Source: B73-G16 sp964611295 (lineage in GTDB: Bacteria > Desulfobacterota > B13-G15). From it: DNA of 42,255 nt. Made by a program: the position numbers and the translations under genes. The notes below the pieces were generated by a model. The model did not search any database and was not told where the DNA came from. It was given only the letters and a program-made list of their open reading frames with translations. This document shows positions 22,944-31,292 of the stretch, piece by piece. The stretch is from the NCBI GenBank assembly GCA_964611295.1, contig CAZSWV010000013.1, positions 1 through 42,255 on the forward strand, in the 5' to 3' direction. Position 1 is the first letter of the stretch. Every line of letters begins with the position of its first letter.

Positions 22944-23325
22944 TGCCTTTAAGCCTCTTTACGAGCTCCAGGTCAGCAGGAGGCATGAGGAGTTGATCGA
23001 GTTCTTCCCATTTAAACCATCGCACTTCTTCACATCCCAAAGGCCTAGGAACTCCATTTAACAGCCTACAGCGGTAAAGGAGCAAAAGAAGGTTGAACCC
23101 CTCATAGCGATAAAACACCGCTTCTCTTATCCCCTTCACCTCCACTTCTATCCCGAGTTCTTCCTTCATCTCCCTCTTCAAAGCCTCCTCAGGGGGTTCA
23201 TCTTCCTCGAGTTTTCCCCCGGGGAATTCCCAATGTCCTCTATAAAGGCCACTACCCCTTTTGGCCAAAAGCACCCCTTTTGAGGGATCTTCGATAAGGG
23301 CAGCTACTACGATAAGGCTTTTCAC
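22933..23325 (-). CDS. Nudix hydrolase, MutT/NTP pyrophosphohydrolase-like
   Basis: 130 aa. The Nudix box is clear (GGKLEEDEPPEEALKREMKE, followed by ELGIEV), preceded by RGSGLYRGHWEFPGG as in MutT/8-oxo-dGTPases that also keep the W-x-x-E-E-L segment near the C-terminus. It probably cleans oxidised nucleotides. The start is a GTG at 23325 that overlaps the stop of the small upstream gene (GTGA), so its translation is likely coupled to that gene. Confidence 0.88.
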   Translation of the reverse strand: MKSLIVVAALIEDPSKGVLLAKRGSGLYRGHWEFPGGKLEEDEPPEEALKREMKEELGIEVEVKGIREAVFYRYEGFNLLLLLYRCRLLNGVPRPLGCEEVRWFKWEELDQLLMPPADLELVKRLKGNGV

Positions 23326-23483
23326 TTTGCCTTCACCTCATATATGGATCGCTTGATTATCTTACCCTTGTGTCTAGGAAAGTCTGTCCTAATGTAAACC
23401 TTTTTCGGTGTAACTTTCACTACGACCCCTTCCTTCTCCCCTTTTGCAAACGGAAAACTCACTTTATCCCCTGGCTTTATCAT
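23322..23483 (-). CDS. Small 53-aa basic protein, function unknown
   Basis: A short open frame with an ATG at 23483 preceded by CAGGAGGGAAAGG, one of the best ribosome sites in the window. The protein starts MIKPGDKVSFPFAKGEKEG and has an alternating strand pattern (VVVKV, KVYIRTDF, then KIIKRSIYEV), which looks like a small SH3- or KOW-like barrel that could bind nucleic acid. The stop overlaps the GTG of the Nudix gene by 4 nt, a coupling that supports a real gene. I do not recognise the family. Confidence 0.75.
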   Translation of the reverse strand: MIKPGDKVSFPFAKGEKEGVVVKVTPKKVYIRTDFPRHKGKIIKRSIYEVKAK

Positions 23484-23614
23484 CCTTTCCCTCCTGCTAG
23501 ATGGATCTTACTTTAAAGAAGATTTAACAGGCCTTTATACAAAAAGCAAGGACACCCCCTTGACGTTGAGTTTGTCTCTGTGAGAATGAAAAAGAAAAAA
23601 CCAAGAGGAACAGG
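23484..23614. other. Intergenic region between divergent units
   Basis: This 131-bp gap separates the small-protein/Nudix/ychF unit from pncB. It carries a rightward promoter (23560-23587) and, for the leftward unit, only a TATAAA-like element without a fitting -35. No riboswitch-like structure or further gene was recognised. Confidence 0.6.
23560..23587 (+). promoter_or_regulatory. Promoter candidate for pncB
   Basis: TTGACG at 23560-23565 (5 of 6) and GAGAAT at 23582-23587 (4 of 6) are spaced 16 bp apart. The start would be near 23594, only about 20 nt before the pncB ATG. Confidence 0.4.
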
Positions 23615-25033
23615 ATGCCAGACCTTAAGGCCGGATGGGTGACAGAAGAGAACATGGCGCTTCTTGTGGACCTCTATGAGCTCACCATGGCTGATAGCTA
23701 TTTGCGTCGGAGGCGAAACGAGATAACTACTTTTGAGCTTTTCGTTCGCAACCTCCCACCCAACAGGTCTTTCCTCGTAGCAGCAGGCCTCGAGCAGGTC
23801 CTTTATTACCTTTTGAATTTGCGCTTCACCAAAGAGGCCTTGGATTACCTAAAAAGTTTAAAGTTGTTTTCGGAAGAGTTCCTGGAATACCTAAAGGGGT
23901 TCAGGTTTACAGGGACCGTTTGGGCTATGCCAGAGGGCGAGGTCTTCTTCCCAAAAGAACCTATCTTAAGGGTAACCGCTCCAAGGATAGAGGCCCAGAT
24001 AATAGAGACCTTCCTCCTGAACACCCTGAACTTCCAATCCATGATCGCCAGTAAGGCCATAAGGGTGGTACTTGCCGCTCAAGGAAGACCTGTAGTGGAC
24101 TTTTCGGCAAGAAGGGTTCATGGAACGGATGCTGCTATAAAGGTAGCAAGGGCTTCTTTTATAGGGGGCTTCCTAGGGACCTCATGCGCCTTGGCTGGGA
24201 AAATCTACGATATACCTGTCTTCGGTACCATGGCCCATTCCTATGTTATGTCCTTTGGTTCGGAAATAGAGGCCTTTATGGCTTTTGCCGAGGACTTCCC
24301 GGAGAACGTCCTACTCCTTATAGACACATACGACACCATCCGGGGGGCTGAACACGCTGTTAAGGTGGCAAAAGAACTCCAGAAACGTGGGCTAAAACTC
24401 AAAGGGGTTAGAATCGACAGTGGCGACCTCGTGCAATTGAGCAAACGCGTAAGGGAAATCTTGGACAGAGAGGGCTTTTCTGAAGTGAAGATCCTGCTGT
24501 CTGGTGACCTTAACGAGTACAAGATAGAGGAAATCCTCCAAAAGGGGGCACAAGCGGATCTTTTCGGAGTAGGAACAGAACTCGGGACAAGTTACGATGC
24601 CCCTGCCTTGGGTGGCATATATAAACTGGTGGAAGACGAGATGGGACCGCGTATAAAGCTCTCATCCGGAAAGGTTACCTACCCTGGGAAAAAACAGGTG
24701 TGGAGGGTCTATGATAAGGACGGGACATACCTCGAAGACGTCCTTGCTTTGGAGGGCGAAGGCATAAGGTGCGAAGGCAAGGCACGCCCCTTACTCATAA
24801 GGGTGATAGAAAGAGGTGAACTCACCTACTCACCACCATCCCTTAAACAAATAAGGGAACGTTGTTTAGAAGCTGTAGCAGGACTGCCTCCTGAGTATAA
24901 ACGACTCCACTCTACCCTTCTTTACCCTGTAAAGCTCTCGCCTGCCCTTCAGGCCCTCACCGAAGAACTCATAGAGGCTCATTCTTCCTCACCAATACTC
25001 GATGGTACCTCTTTTTCCCAGCCCTCAACATAA
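23615..25033 (+). CDS. pncB: Nicotinate phosphoribosyltransferase
   Basis: 472 aa. It begins LLVDLYELTMADSYL, and has FELFVRNLPPNRSFLVAAGLEQ, the active-site region DFSARRVHGTDAA, FGTMAHSYVM with the conserved His, GVRIDSGDL, and FGVGTELGTSYDAPALGGIYKLV. These are the hallmarks of the NAPRTase family, which converts nicotinate and PRPP to nicotinate mononucleotide in NAD salvage. The ATG has AGAGG upstream. The last 65 nt overlap tyrS on the opposite strand, so the extreme C-terminus may be a recent extension. Confidence 0.96.
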   Translation: MPDLKAGWVTEENMALLVDLYELTMADSYLRRRRNEITTFELFVRNLPPNRSFLVAAGLEQVLYYLLNLRFTKEALDYLKSLKLFSEEFLEYLKGFRFTGTVWAMPEGEVFFPKEPILRVTAPRIEAQIIETFLLNTLNFQSMIASKAIRVVLAAQGRPVVDFSARRVHGTDAAIKVARASFIGGFLGTSCALAGKIYDIPVFGTMAHSYVMSFGSEIEAFMAFAEDFPENVLLLIDTYDTIRGAEHAVKVAKELQKRGLKLKGVRIDSGDLVQLSKRVREILDREGFSEVKILLSGDLNEYKIEEILQKGAQADLFGVGTELGTSYDAPALGGIYKLVEDEMGPRIKLSSGKVTYPGKKQVWRVYDKDGTYLEDVLALEGEGIRCEGKARPLLIRVIERGELTYSPPSLKQIRERCLEAVAGLPPEYKRLHSTLLYPVKLSPALQALTEELIEAHSSSPILDGTSFSQPST

Positions 25034-26216
25034 GGGCCCCATTCTCTAAATCCTCAAAGGTTACCTTTTTCTCTACGTCTTGGACCCTTTTGCTGTTAAG
25101 GTAAAGCCCTCCTTGTAAAATAAGCCGCCTTGCCTCACTTCGCGAAGCAGTAAGCCCCGTTCTCACACAGAGCTCACAGATGGGTAGACCTACCTTAAGC
25201 TCCTCCTCTTTTACGAAGGTAGTTGGTATCCCCTCAACTTCCCTACCTTCACCTCCAAACAGCGCCTTTGAGGCATCTCGAGCCTTGCGCGCCTCTTGTT
25301 CACCATGGACCAGTTTTGTCACCTCAAAGGCCAAAACCTCTTTGGCCTCCCTTATTTGCTCCCCTTCTAATCGGCCTAGCTCCTCTACTTCCTTCATGGG
25401 CAAAAAGGTGAACAGTGCCAAGAACCTCTTCACATCCCTGTCGTCCACGTTTATCCAATATTGATAAAACTCATAAGGTGACGTAAGCTCAGGGTCAAGC
25501 CAGATCGCCCCTTTTTCGGTCTTACCCATCTTTTCACCTGTAGCAGTGGTAAGAAGGGGAAAAACAAGGCCATATGCTTGCCCACCTTCGACCCTTCTGA
25601 TAAGATCTATGCCTGCACATATATTAGCCCATTGATCCCTACCTCCCATTTGCAAGACGCAGTTATAGTGCTTGAATAGGTACAAAAAGTCGTAGGCTTG
25701 AAGCAACATATAGTTGAATTCTATAAAGCTCAACCCTGTTGTTTCATAGCGCATCCTATAGCTTTCAGCTTGTAGCATTCGATTAACAGAAAAATGCTTA
25801 CCTATATCCCTCAAAAACTCTATGTAGTTCAACTTCGTAAGCCACTCAGCATTGTTCACCAAAAGGGCATTGCCCTTTTCGAAATCAAGGAAATGCTCAA
25901 GTTGCCTTTTGAGGTAAAAGGCGTTCCTTTCTATCTCTTCCTTAAGCATCAAAGGGCGCATCTCCTTTTTACCACTGGGATCACCTATAAGCCCTGTTCC
26001 TCCGCCAAGTACTGCTATAGGACGATGCCCGTGTCTTTGCATATGCATAAGGGCGATGATGGCTAAAAGATGCCCCACATGGAAGCTTTTTGCAGTTGGG
26101 TCAAAGCCGATGTAACAAGTGATCTTTTCCCTAGAAAGGAGTTCCTTCAGCCCTCCTTCATCTGTTACTTGGTCTATAAAGCCTCGCTCTTCGAAGACTT
26201 CGTATACATTACCCAT
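24969..26216 (-). CDS. tyrS: Tyrosyl-tRNA synthetase
   Basis: 415 aa. A class I synthetase with FDPTAKSFHVGHLLAI (HVGH at 46-49 replaces HIGH), the tyrosine-pocket segment MGGRDQWANICAGIDLIRR, and GEKMGKTEKGAIWLD (KMGKT replaces KMSKS). The C-terminal S4-like RNA-binding domain runs from about 350 (LTASRSEARRLILQGGLYLN). These variants are characteristic of one of the two bacterial TyrRS types. No T-box leader is present; the gene starts 8 nt inside ymdB and is expressed with rny and ymdB. Confidence 0.97.
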   Translation of the reverse strand: MGNVYEVFEERGFIDQVTDEGGLKELLSREKITCYIGFDPTAKSFHVGHLLAIIALMHMQRHGHRPIAVLGGGTGLIGDPSGKKEMRPLMLKEEIERNAFYLKRQLEHFLDFEKGNALLVNNAEWLTKLNYIEFLRDIGKHFSVNRMLQAESYRMRYETTGLSFIEFNYMLLQAYDFLYLFKHYNCVLQMGGRDQWANICAGIDLIRRVEGGQAYGLVFPLLTTATGEKMGKTEKGAIWLDPELTSPYEFYQYWINVDDRDVKRFLALFTFLPMKEVEELGRLEGEQIREAKEVLAFEVTKLVHGEQEARKARDASKALFGGEGREVEGIPTTFVKEEELKVGLPICELCVRTGLTASRSEARRLILQGGLYLNSKRVQDVEKKVTFEDLENGALMLRAGKKRYHRVLVRKNEPL

Positions 26217-27006
26217 TTTCCCCCTCTGGTCTCCTTTTGATCCTTTTAATACTTATGGCCTTGCCAGATCCTTCGTCAAGTTCTAGGTACACACCCTGAA
26301 GTTCTACCTCACCGCTTGCTACTTCGAACCTGTTGGGCAATTGGCTCAGGAAGCCCTGGATGGCTATTTCCTTCTTCATCCCGATGACAGAATTGATGGG
26401 ACCGGTCATCCCTACGTCGGTGATGTATGCTGTCCCCTGCGGGAGGATCCGTTCGTCGGATGTCTGTACATGTGTATGGGTCCCGAGGACTGCCGAAACC
26501 AAACCGTCAAGGTACCACCCCAAGGCCATCTTTTCCGATGTGGCTTCTGCGTGGAAATCCACGATTATGAGGGGCGTTTGCTGCCTCAAGATCTCTATAT
26601 ACTGTTCCGCTACTTTAAAAGGAGACTCCAAAGGCCTCATGAAGACGCGTCCCTCTAAGTTCAAGACCGCTACCTTAAGACCATTGCTGAGCTTGTAGAC
26701 CGCACCTCCCTTGCCAGGGGCACCTGAAGGGTAATTAGCAGGCCTCAGGAGTCGAGGGTGCCTTTCAAGATAAGGGAGGATTTCCCTTTTCTTCCAGATG
26801 TGGTTTCCTGTGGTTATCACGTCTATCCCCATGGAAAAAAGTTCTTCGGCCTTCTCAGGGTTTATGCCTATTCCCCCTGCTGCGTTCTCTCCGTTGGCAA
26901 TGACAAAGTCAAGGGAGAGCTCCTTCTTTAACGAAGGGAGGACTTCCCGCACTGCCCTTCGCCCACCCCTTCCCACTATGTCACCTATGAAAAGGACCCT
27001 CAGCAT
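26209..27006 (-). CDS. ymdB: YmdB-type metallophosphoesterase (2',3'-cyclic nucleotide phosphodiesterase)
   Basis: 265 aa, standard for the TIGR00282 family. The metal motifs are FIGDIVGRGGRRAV, IANGENAAGGIG, ITTGNHIWKKREILP, IVDFHAEATSEK, LGTHTHVQTSDERILP and ITDVGMTGP. In Bacillus YmdB cleaves 2',3'-cyclic nucleotides and is encoded next to RNase Y, the same pairing seen here (10 nt downstream of rny). This conserved neighbourhood suggests a joint role in RNA turnover. Confidence 0.95.
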   Translation of the reverse strand: MLRVLFIGDIVGRGGRRAVREVLPSLKKELSLDFVIANGENAAGGIGINPEKAEELFSMGIDVITTGNHIWKKREILPYLERHPRLLRPANYPSGAPGKGGAVYKLSNGLKVAVLNLEGRVFMRPLESPFKVAEQYIEILRQQTPLIIVDFHAEATSEKMALGWYLDGLVSAVLGTHTHVQTSDERILPQGTAYITDVGMTGPINSVIGMKKEIAIQGFLSQLPNRFEVASGEVELQGVYLELDEGSGKAISIKRIKRRPEGENG

Positions 27007-27015
27007 AAAAAGACC

Positions 27016-28575
27016 TCATTTAGCGTAATCAACGGCCCTCAATTCTCGGATCACTGTCACCTTTATCTGTCCAGGATACCTAAGTTCTTTTTCTATCTTT
27101 CTAGCAATCTCGTTGCTCAGCAAGATGGTCTGTTCGTCTGAGACCTTGTCGCTTTGTACTATCACCCTGACCTCACGTCCAGCCTGTATGGCATACACCT
27201 TTTCAACTCCTGGGAAGGATTTGGCTATCTCCTCAAGTTGCTGTAGCCTCTTGATGTAACTTTCATACATCTCCCTTCTAGCACCTGGCCTTGCACTGGA
27301 GAGCGCATCGGCTGCTTGCACAAGCACTGCAAGGAGATTGTCAGGACTCGGTTCTTCATGATGGGCAGCAATAGCCCTTACCACTTCCTCAGGTTCCCCA
27401 TACTTTTTTGCCAACTCCGCCCCTATGGCAGCATGGGTGCCCTCCATCTCGTGGTCTACAGCCTTACCGATGTCGTGTAGCAATCCCGCCCTTTTGGCAA
27501 GCCTTACGTTTAAATTCAGCTCAGAGGCCATTATCCCACAAAGAAAGGCCACCTCAAGGGAATGTTGATATACGTTCTGCCCGTAGCTAGTCCTGTATTT
27601 CAAGCGCCCAATGAGCTTCAAAAGTTCGGGATGGATGTCGTGAAGGCCTAAATCGAAGGCAGCACGGTCTCCTTCTTCCTTTATATGTTGTTCGAATTCT
27701 TGTCTTACTTGGTTTACCACTTCCTCTATCCTGGCGGGATGGATCCTCCCATCGGCTACAAGCCTCTCCAAGGCCAGCCTGGCGATTTCCCGTCGGATGG
27801 GATCAAAGCTCGATACAATCACCGCCTCTGGCGTATCGTCGATGATGAGGTCCACACCGGTTGCGGCTTCAAAAGCCCTTATGTTCCTTCCTTCCCTCCC
27901 TATTATGCGTCCCTTCATCTCCTCGTTGGGGAGGGTTACCAATGCAACGGTATTTTCGGCTACGTAATCACCAGCATAACGCTGGATGGCCAAGGCCAAT
28001 ATCTCTTGTGCCTTTTTTTGCATTTGCTCCTTTAACTCGTCCTCAAATTGCTTAAGCCTCTTTGCGAACTCCACCTTTGCCTCTTCTTCCATCTTCTGGA
28101 GCAATAAGGCCTTTGCTTCCTCTGATGTCATCATAGCAAGTCTCTCCAGCGTCCTCTTCTCCTCTTCCACTAGACGTTCATATTCTTGGCTTTTCCTTTG
28201 TACTTCTTCTTCACGTTCCCTTAACTCTTTTTCTTTTTTCTCGAGCTCGGCCTCCTTGGCATCTAAAAAATCCGACCTTTTGTCCAGGTTCAGCTCCCGC
28301 TGTTGGAGCCTCTTCTCTAGGCCTAAGAGTTCGGCCTTTTTCCTCTCTATCTCCTTAGTGACCTCTTCCTTTAGCTGGTATACCTCCTCCCGTGCCTTAA
28401 GGATGGCTTCTTTTTTCTTGATCTCAGCCTGTTGCTCGGCTTCTTTAAGGATGTTGGAGGCCTTTTGCTTTGCGGCCTCAAGGTGCCCTTTGGCTGCCTT
28501 GTGGCCCAACCATAAGCCTATAAGTGCCCCCACCACACAAGTCCCTACAAAAAGGAGTAAAGTCCATAGGACCAT
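27016..28575 (-). CDS. rny: Ribonuclease Y
   Basis: 519 aa. An N-terminal membrane helix (LWTLLLFVGTCVVGALIGLWLG) is followed by a long charged coiled coil to about residue 200, a KH domain (EEMKGRIIGREGRNIRAFEAATG) and an HD domain with LLHDIGKAVDHEMEGTHA. It is a membrane-anchored endoribonuclease that starts mRNA decay. The ATG at 28575 is preferred to the one at 28581, because the AGGAGG site directly abuts the latter and is 6 nt from the former. The transcript leader carries a hairpin at 28621-28649. Confidence 0.97.
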   Translation of the reverse strand: MVLWTLLLFVGTCVVGALIGLWLGHKAAKGHLEAAKQKASNILKEAEQQAEIKKKEAILKAREEVYQLKEEVTKEIERKKAELLGLEKRLQQRELNLDKRSDFLDAKEAELEKKEKELREREEEVQRKSQEYERLVEEEKRTLERLAMMTSEEAKALLLQKMEEEAKVEFAKRLKQFEDELKEQMQKKAQEILALAIQRYAGDYVAENTVALVTLPNEEMKGRIIGREGRNIRAFEAATGVDLIIDDTPEAVIVSSFDPIRREIARLALERLVADGRIHPARIEEVVNQVRQEFEQHIKEEGDRAAFDLGLHDIHPELLKLIGRLKYRTSYGQNVYQHSLEVAFLCGIMASELNLNVRLAKRAGLLHDIGKAVDHEMEGTHAAIGAELAKKYGEPEEVVRAIAAHHEEPSPDNLLAVLVQAADALSSARPGARREMYESYIKRLQQLEEIAKSFPGVEKVYAIQAGREVRVIVQSDKVSDEQTILLSNEIARKIEKELRYPGQIKVTVIRELRAVDYAK

Positions 28576-28620
28576 CCTCATCCTCCTTTTGGTAATTGAA
28601 GAAGCATAAGGAAAAGGCCG

Positions 28621-28649
28621 AAAGGGATAAAAGACAACTTACCCCTTTT
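28621..28649 (-). other. Hairpin in the rny leader
   Basis: On the minus strand an AAAGGG-G-TAA arm can pair with the TTA-T-CCCTTT arm (plus-strand AAAGGG at 28621 and CCCTTTT ending at 28649), about ten pairs including G-U. It lies about 45 nt upstream of the rny ATG with no U-run, so it is more like a 5' stabiliser or autoregulatory cleavage target than a terminator. Confidence 0.35.
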
Positions 28650-28678
28650 ATATGGGGATCATAAGCTCTATCTGTCAA

Positions 28679-28696
28679 AAGGCCCTTCGGGGCCTT
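28679..28696 (-). terminator. Intrinsic terminator candidate after zapA
   Basis: On the minus strand the stem AAGGCCC/GGGCCTT with a CGAA loop is followed by TT and then GACAG, so the U-run is short (four U counting the stem end). It sits 12 nt after the zapA stop. The TTGACA formed at its 3' side (complement of 28673-28678) may be the -35 of an rny promoter, although the best TATAAA is 20 bp away. This is the only terminator-like hairpin I found between genes. Confidence 0.6.
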
Positions 28697-28707
28697 CAGT
28701 CCTTCCT

Positions 28708-28986
28708 TTACAGTTCTTCCCTCACAAATCGTTCAAGCCTTTCGACCTGTTCCTTAAGCTTCTTTTTGAGCTCCTCCTTCTCTCTCTCACCTTTAATATA
28801 TTCATCGGCGATGTATAAGGCGGCCAAGACGGCGATCTGAAGCGAGGATACCAAACCCGTCCGTTCGGCTACCTCCCTCATGATCCCATCGACAAACTTC
28901 GCCACCCTCCTGACATGTTCTTCTGGCTCTGTGCTCCTTAAGGGATACTTCTGACCGAATATCTCGACTTCTATCTTGTTTTTCAT
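28708..28986 (-). CDS. zapA: Cell division protein ZapA
   Basis: 92 aa. It has the ZapA pattern: an N-terminal strand pair (KIEVEIFGQKYPLRS), VRRVAKFVDGIMREVAE, LQIAVLAALYIADEY, and a C-terminal coiled coil rich in Glu and Lys. ZapA tethers and bundles FtsZ at the septum. The gene order zapB-zapA-rny recurs in several bacterial groups. The hairpin just downstream probably ends or attenuates this transcript before rny. Confidence 0.92.
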   Translation of the reverse strand: MKNKIEVEIFGQKYPLRSTEPEEHVRRVAKFVDGIMREVAERTGLVSSLQIAVLAALYIADEYIKGEREKEELKKKLKEQVERLERFVREEL

Positions 28987-29004
28987 TCTTTATATAAAAA
29001 AAGC

Positions 29005-29232
29005 TCAATCAAAGGGCACAGACTCCAGACGACCCAAGATTTGTTCAACCTTCAATCGTACCTCTTCTTTTTCCTTCTTCAACCCCTCGTTTTCTTCTTT
29101 CAATCTCGTAAGTTCCTCCGTTTGTTGCCTCAATAGTTCGCTTATTTCCTCATTTTTGGCTTTTAGCCTCCTATAGGCTTCAAGTACCTTTTCCACCCTC
29201 TCTTCTAATATCCGCAGTTCCTCCCAATCCAT
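29005..29232 (-). CDS. zapB: ZapB-like coiled-coil protein
   Basis: 75 aa, almost entirely heptad-repeat coiled coil (from EELRILEERVEKVLEAY to EEVRLKVEQILGRLES), with no other domain. Such low-complexity proteins can be named only by context; the position 18 nt upstream of zapA makes a ZapB-type divisome partner likely. GGGGAGGAAGAGG precedes the ATG. Confidence 0.7.
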   Translation of the reverse strand: MDWEELRILEERVEKVLEAYRRLKAKNEEISELLRQQTEELTRLKEENEGLKKEKEEVRLKVEQILGRLESVPFD

Positions 29233-29289
29233 CCTCTTCCTCCCCTTTACTTTGATCTAAACCCCCAGGAGATTCTTATTAAACCACCC

Positions 29290-30315
29290 TTAAAGCGCTT
29301 CGATCAAGCACCTCTTTCCCTGTTGGTGAATCCTCAGATGCCGGCAACCAGCAAAGTGGCTTATGACCCAGATATTGGTCATGATGTGGCCGGTGTTTTC
29401 GGAAACTGTAATGGAAGAAGGGCCTTTAGCAATGGCCAAAAAGGGCAAAAGCTGATCTCCCAAGTGCGGGTCAAAGGCAGCTTCTGTAGAAAGGGCCCGT
29501 AGGAGCTTCTCTGCAGCCTCCCTTCCTACCTCCTCGGCCCTTTTTCCCTTTTCACCAATGGCGTTGCTACCAAGAATGCTTTTCTGACAAAGGGCCACAA
29601 GGTCTATCCCTGAACCCAGGGAAGGAGTATCGTAGTACTTAACGTAGATATCGGCCTGTATACCTTCCTCTTGTAGCAACTTAAGGGCTGCTTCTCTCTG
29701 CCTTTCTGCTACCCTCCTTTTCTCCAAAGGCTTAGATGCATGCGAGACCCCGATGACCTTTAAGACCTCACCCCTTTCGTGCACATGGATACCCCTTAAT
29801 TCACTCCCTTCTGCCCAAAACAAAACTTCCCCTCCTCCTTGTGGATAATAGCCTCTTTTCTTCACCTCAAGGTCGCCTTTGTAACCCATATTTTTTAAGG
29901 TCGGTATCAGTACCTCCTTTATGTAAAAGGCAGGTGGAGCCCATTTGACATCTGTCCCACCTTTTATCCGTAGTAAAAGCCTTGAGGTAAGCTTAACGCA
30001 AGGAAGCATAATAGTCTGAAGCACAAGTCCGATCGCTCCTGCTGTACCTACATCTATGTCGAAATTACCACCCCTTATGGCACCAGGGAAAAAGACCAAA
30101 CGGTCCGATCCCTCTCTAAGCCCCTCAGCACGTCCACCACACATCTTCAACACCGCTTTTACACCTGCCACGTGTTGCGCCCTTAGGCCCGGGTTGGGCC
30201 TGCCCTTACGTATGTTGATGACCTCACAAGGTTGTCCAAAATAGGCAGAAAGCCCCACCGCTGTCCTGACGATTTGTCCGCCCCCCTCACCGAAAGAACC
30301 ATCTATTACGACCAT
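29290..30315 (-). CDS. rtcA: RNA 3'-terminal phosphate cyclase
   Basis: 341 aa. It has the RtcA opening GSFGEGGGQIVRTAVGLS, the RKGRPNPGLRAQH motif, GGNFDIDVGTAGAIGLVLQT, KKRGYYPQGGGEV, and the active-site histidine in FDPHLGDQLLPF. It converts RNA 3'-phosphates to 2',3'-cyclic phosphates through an enzyme-AMP intermediate on that His. There is no rtcB ligase or rtcR regulator in the window. The gene instead starts 10 nt inside the last gene of the 2-hydroxyacyl-CoA dehydratase-type cluster. Confidence 0.96.
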   Translation of the reverse strand: MVVIDGSFGEGGGQIVRTAVGLSAYFGQPCEVINIRKGRPNPGLRAQHVAGVKAVLKMCGGRAEGLREGSDRLVFFPGAIRGGNFDIDVGTAGAIGLVLQTIMLPCVKLTSRLLLRIKGGTDVKWAPPAFYIKEVLIPTLKNMGYKGDLEVKKRGYYPQGGGEVLFWAEGSELRGIHVHERGEVLKVIGVSHASKPLEKRRVAERQREAALKLLQEEGIQADIYVKYYDTPSLGSGIDLVALCQKSILGSNAIGEKGKRAEEVGREAAEKLLRALSTEAAFDPHLGDQLLPFLAIAKGPSSITVSENTGHIMTNIWVISHFAGCRHLRIHQQGKRCLIEAL

Positions 30316-31292
30316 TTCTTGGCCCTCAAGGTCTCGAGGAAAGCCTCAAGCCTTATCAAGGTCCTCGCGTCTAAAGCCCCTGGACGATCCCCTTCGATGG
30401 TCAGAACCGGTAGCTTGACTTCCTTACGAAGGATGAGGTCTTGGATCTGTCTGAAACAGAAAGCCTGCACATAATGGATGATCCCATCCACCTGCCGTTT
30501 TGCGATTTCCTTCTTGATATCGGCCAAGCGGTAAGAGAAAGAATATGGATAGGTGTAAAGAAGGTACTGCTCGACAAGGTCATCGGTGGAAAAGGGCATG
30601 CTGAATTGCCTCTGGATCTCGTTAAAAACCACCCTTCCGCCCAGTTCCTCGACCTTTTGGTAGAGGTCAGAGAAGATGGGGGGAACCCCTATATAGGCAA
30701 GCCTTACTTCCTCCTTAAAGGGCTTACGCCTCCTGGCCATAGAGATGAAGGCCTCCATTTGACGTCCATAGGCTTCGGGGTCCCCTTTCATATCGCTTGT
30801 GTTGACTAGAAACAGATGATCTTCATAACCACTCACGAGGCCATCCTCATAACACATCCTGTCGATTTCATGGGCCAAGGCCCTTATCCGATCCAGTCTT
30901 TCTTTTTGCTTCTTCACTTCCTCCCAACCTACCCCGAAATGTTGCATCATCCTTTCTATCTGGGCCTTGAGAAGCTCACGCGAACGGTCAAAAGGGTAGG
31001 CAAAGGGGAATACCTTTATTCCTTGAAACTCGAAGACCTCGATCAAAGCATGGGTGTTGCTACAATCACCTTGGGTTACAGCTACGACTTCCTTTATTTC
31101 CCTTTCGTGTACGACAGCCCATATGCCCTTTATCCATCCACATGTGTTCCTAGGGAAACCCACCCTTTCTGCCTTTGAAACCAACTTTTCTGGATCTTCA
31201 GAGGTTATGAAGAGGTTATTAAGGTCAACGGGAGTTTTACCAGAGGCGTATATGACCTCGATGGGAACCGTAGTGGTGAGGCCTACTTGCAT
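30306..31292 (-). CDS. 2-hydroxyacyl-CoA dehydratase-family Fe-S protein (third paralogue)
   Basis: 328 aa of the HgdB/BcrB-like fold. It opens GLTTTVPIEVIYASGKTPVDL, a family motif, and has three candidate [4Fe-4S] cysteines: Cys51 in NTCGWIKG, Cys77 in QGDCSNTH and one in YVQAFCFRQIQDL. The C-terminal LPVLTIEGDRPGALDARTLIRLEAFLETL is also typical. It resembles the stand-alone type of subunit that works with an activator (double-cubane or phenyllactate-dehydratase-like). The substrate is unknown. It overlaps both neighbours by 10 nt. Confidence 0.82.
   Translation of the reverse strand: MQVGLTTTVPIEVIYASGKTPVDLNNLFITSEDPEKLVSKAERVGFPRNTCGWIKGIWAVVHEREIKEVVAVTQGDCSNTHALIEVFEFQGIKVFPFAYPFDRSRELLKAQIERMMQHFGVGWEEVKKQKERLDRIRALAHEIDRMCYEDGLVSGYEDHLFLVNTSDMKGDPEAYGRQMEAFISMARRRKPFKEEVRLAYIGVPPIFSDLYQKVEELGGRVVFNEIQRQFSMPFSTDDLVEQYLLYTYPYSFSYRLADIKKEIAKRQVDGIIHYVQAFCFRQIQDLILRKEVKLPVLTIEGDRPGALDARTLIRLEAFLETLRAKKWS

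Noticed and set aside
1792..25033. Three separate gene overlaps of exactly 65 nt (cas1/cas1', cas1'/cas2', pncB/tyrS)
   Set aside because: One depends on my choice of start codon and one is convergent; the equal length has no common mechanism and is most likely coincidence.
27986..28609. 207-codon serine-rich plus-strand frame opposite rny
   Set aside because: It is the antisense reading of the RNase Y coiled coil; composition is low-complexity and no ribosome site or family resemblance is visible.
28582..28707. 6S RNA or another structured RNA between zapA and rny
   Set aside because: The gap is too short and shows no long imperfect hairpin with a central bubble.
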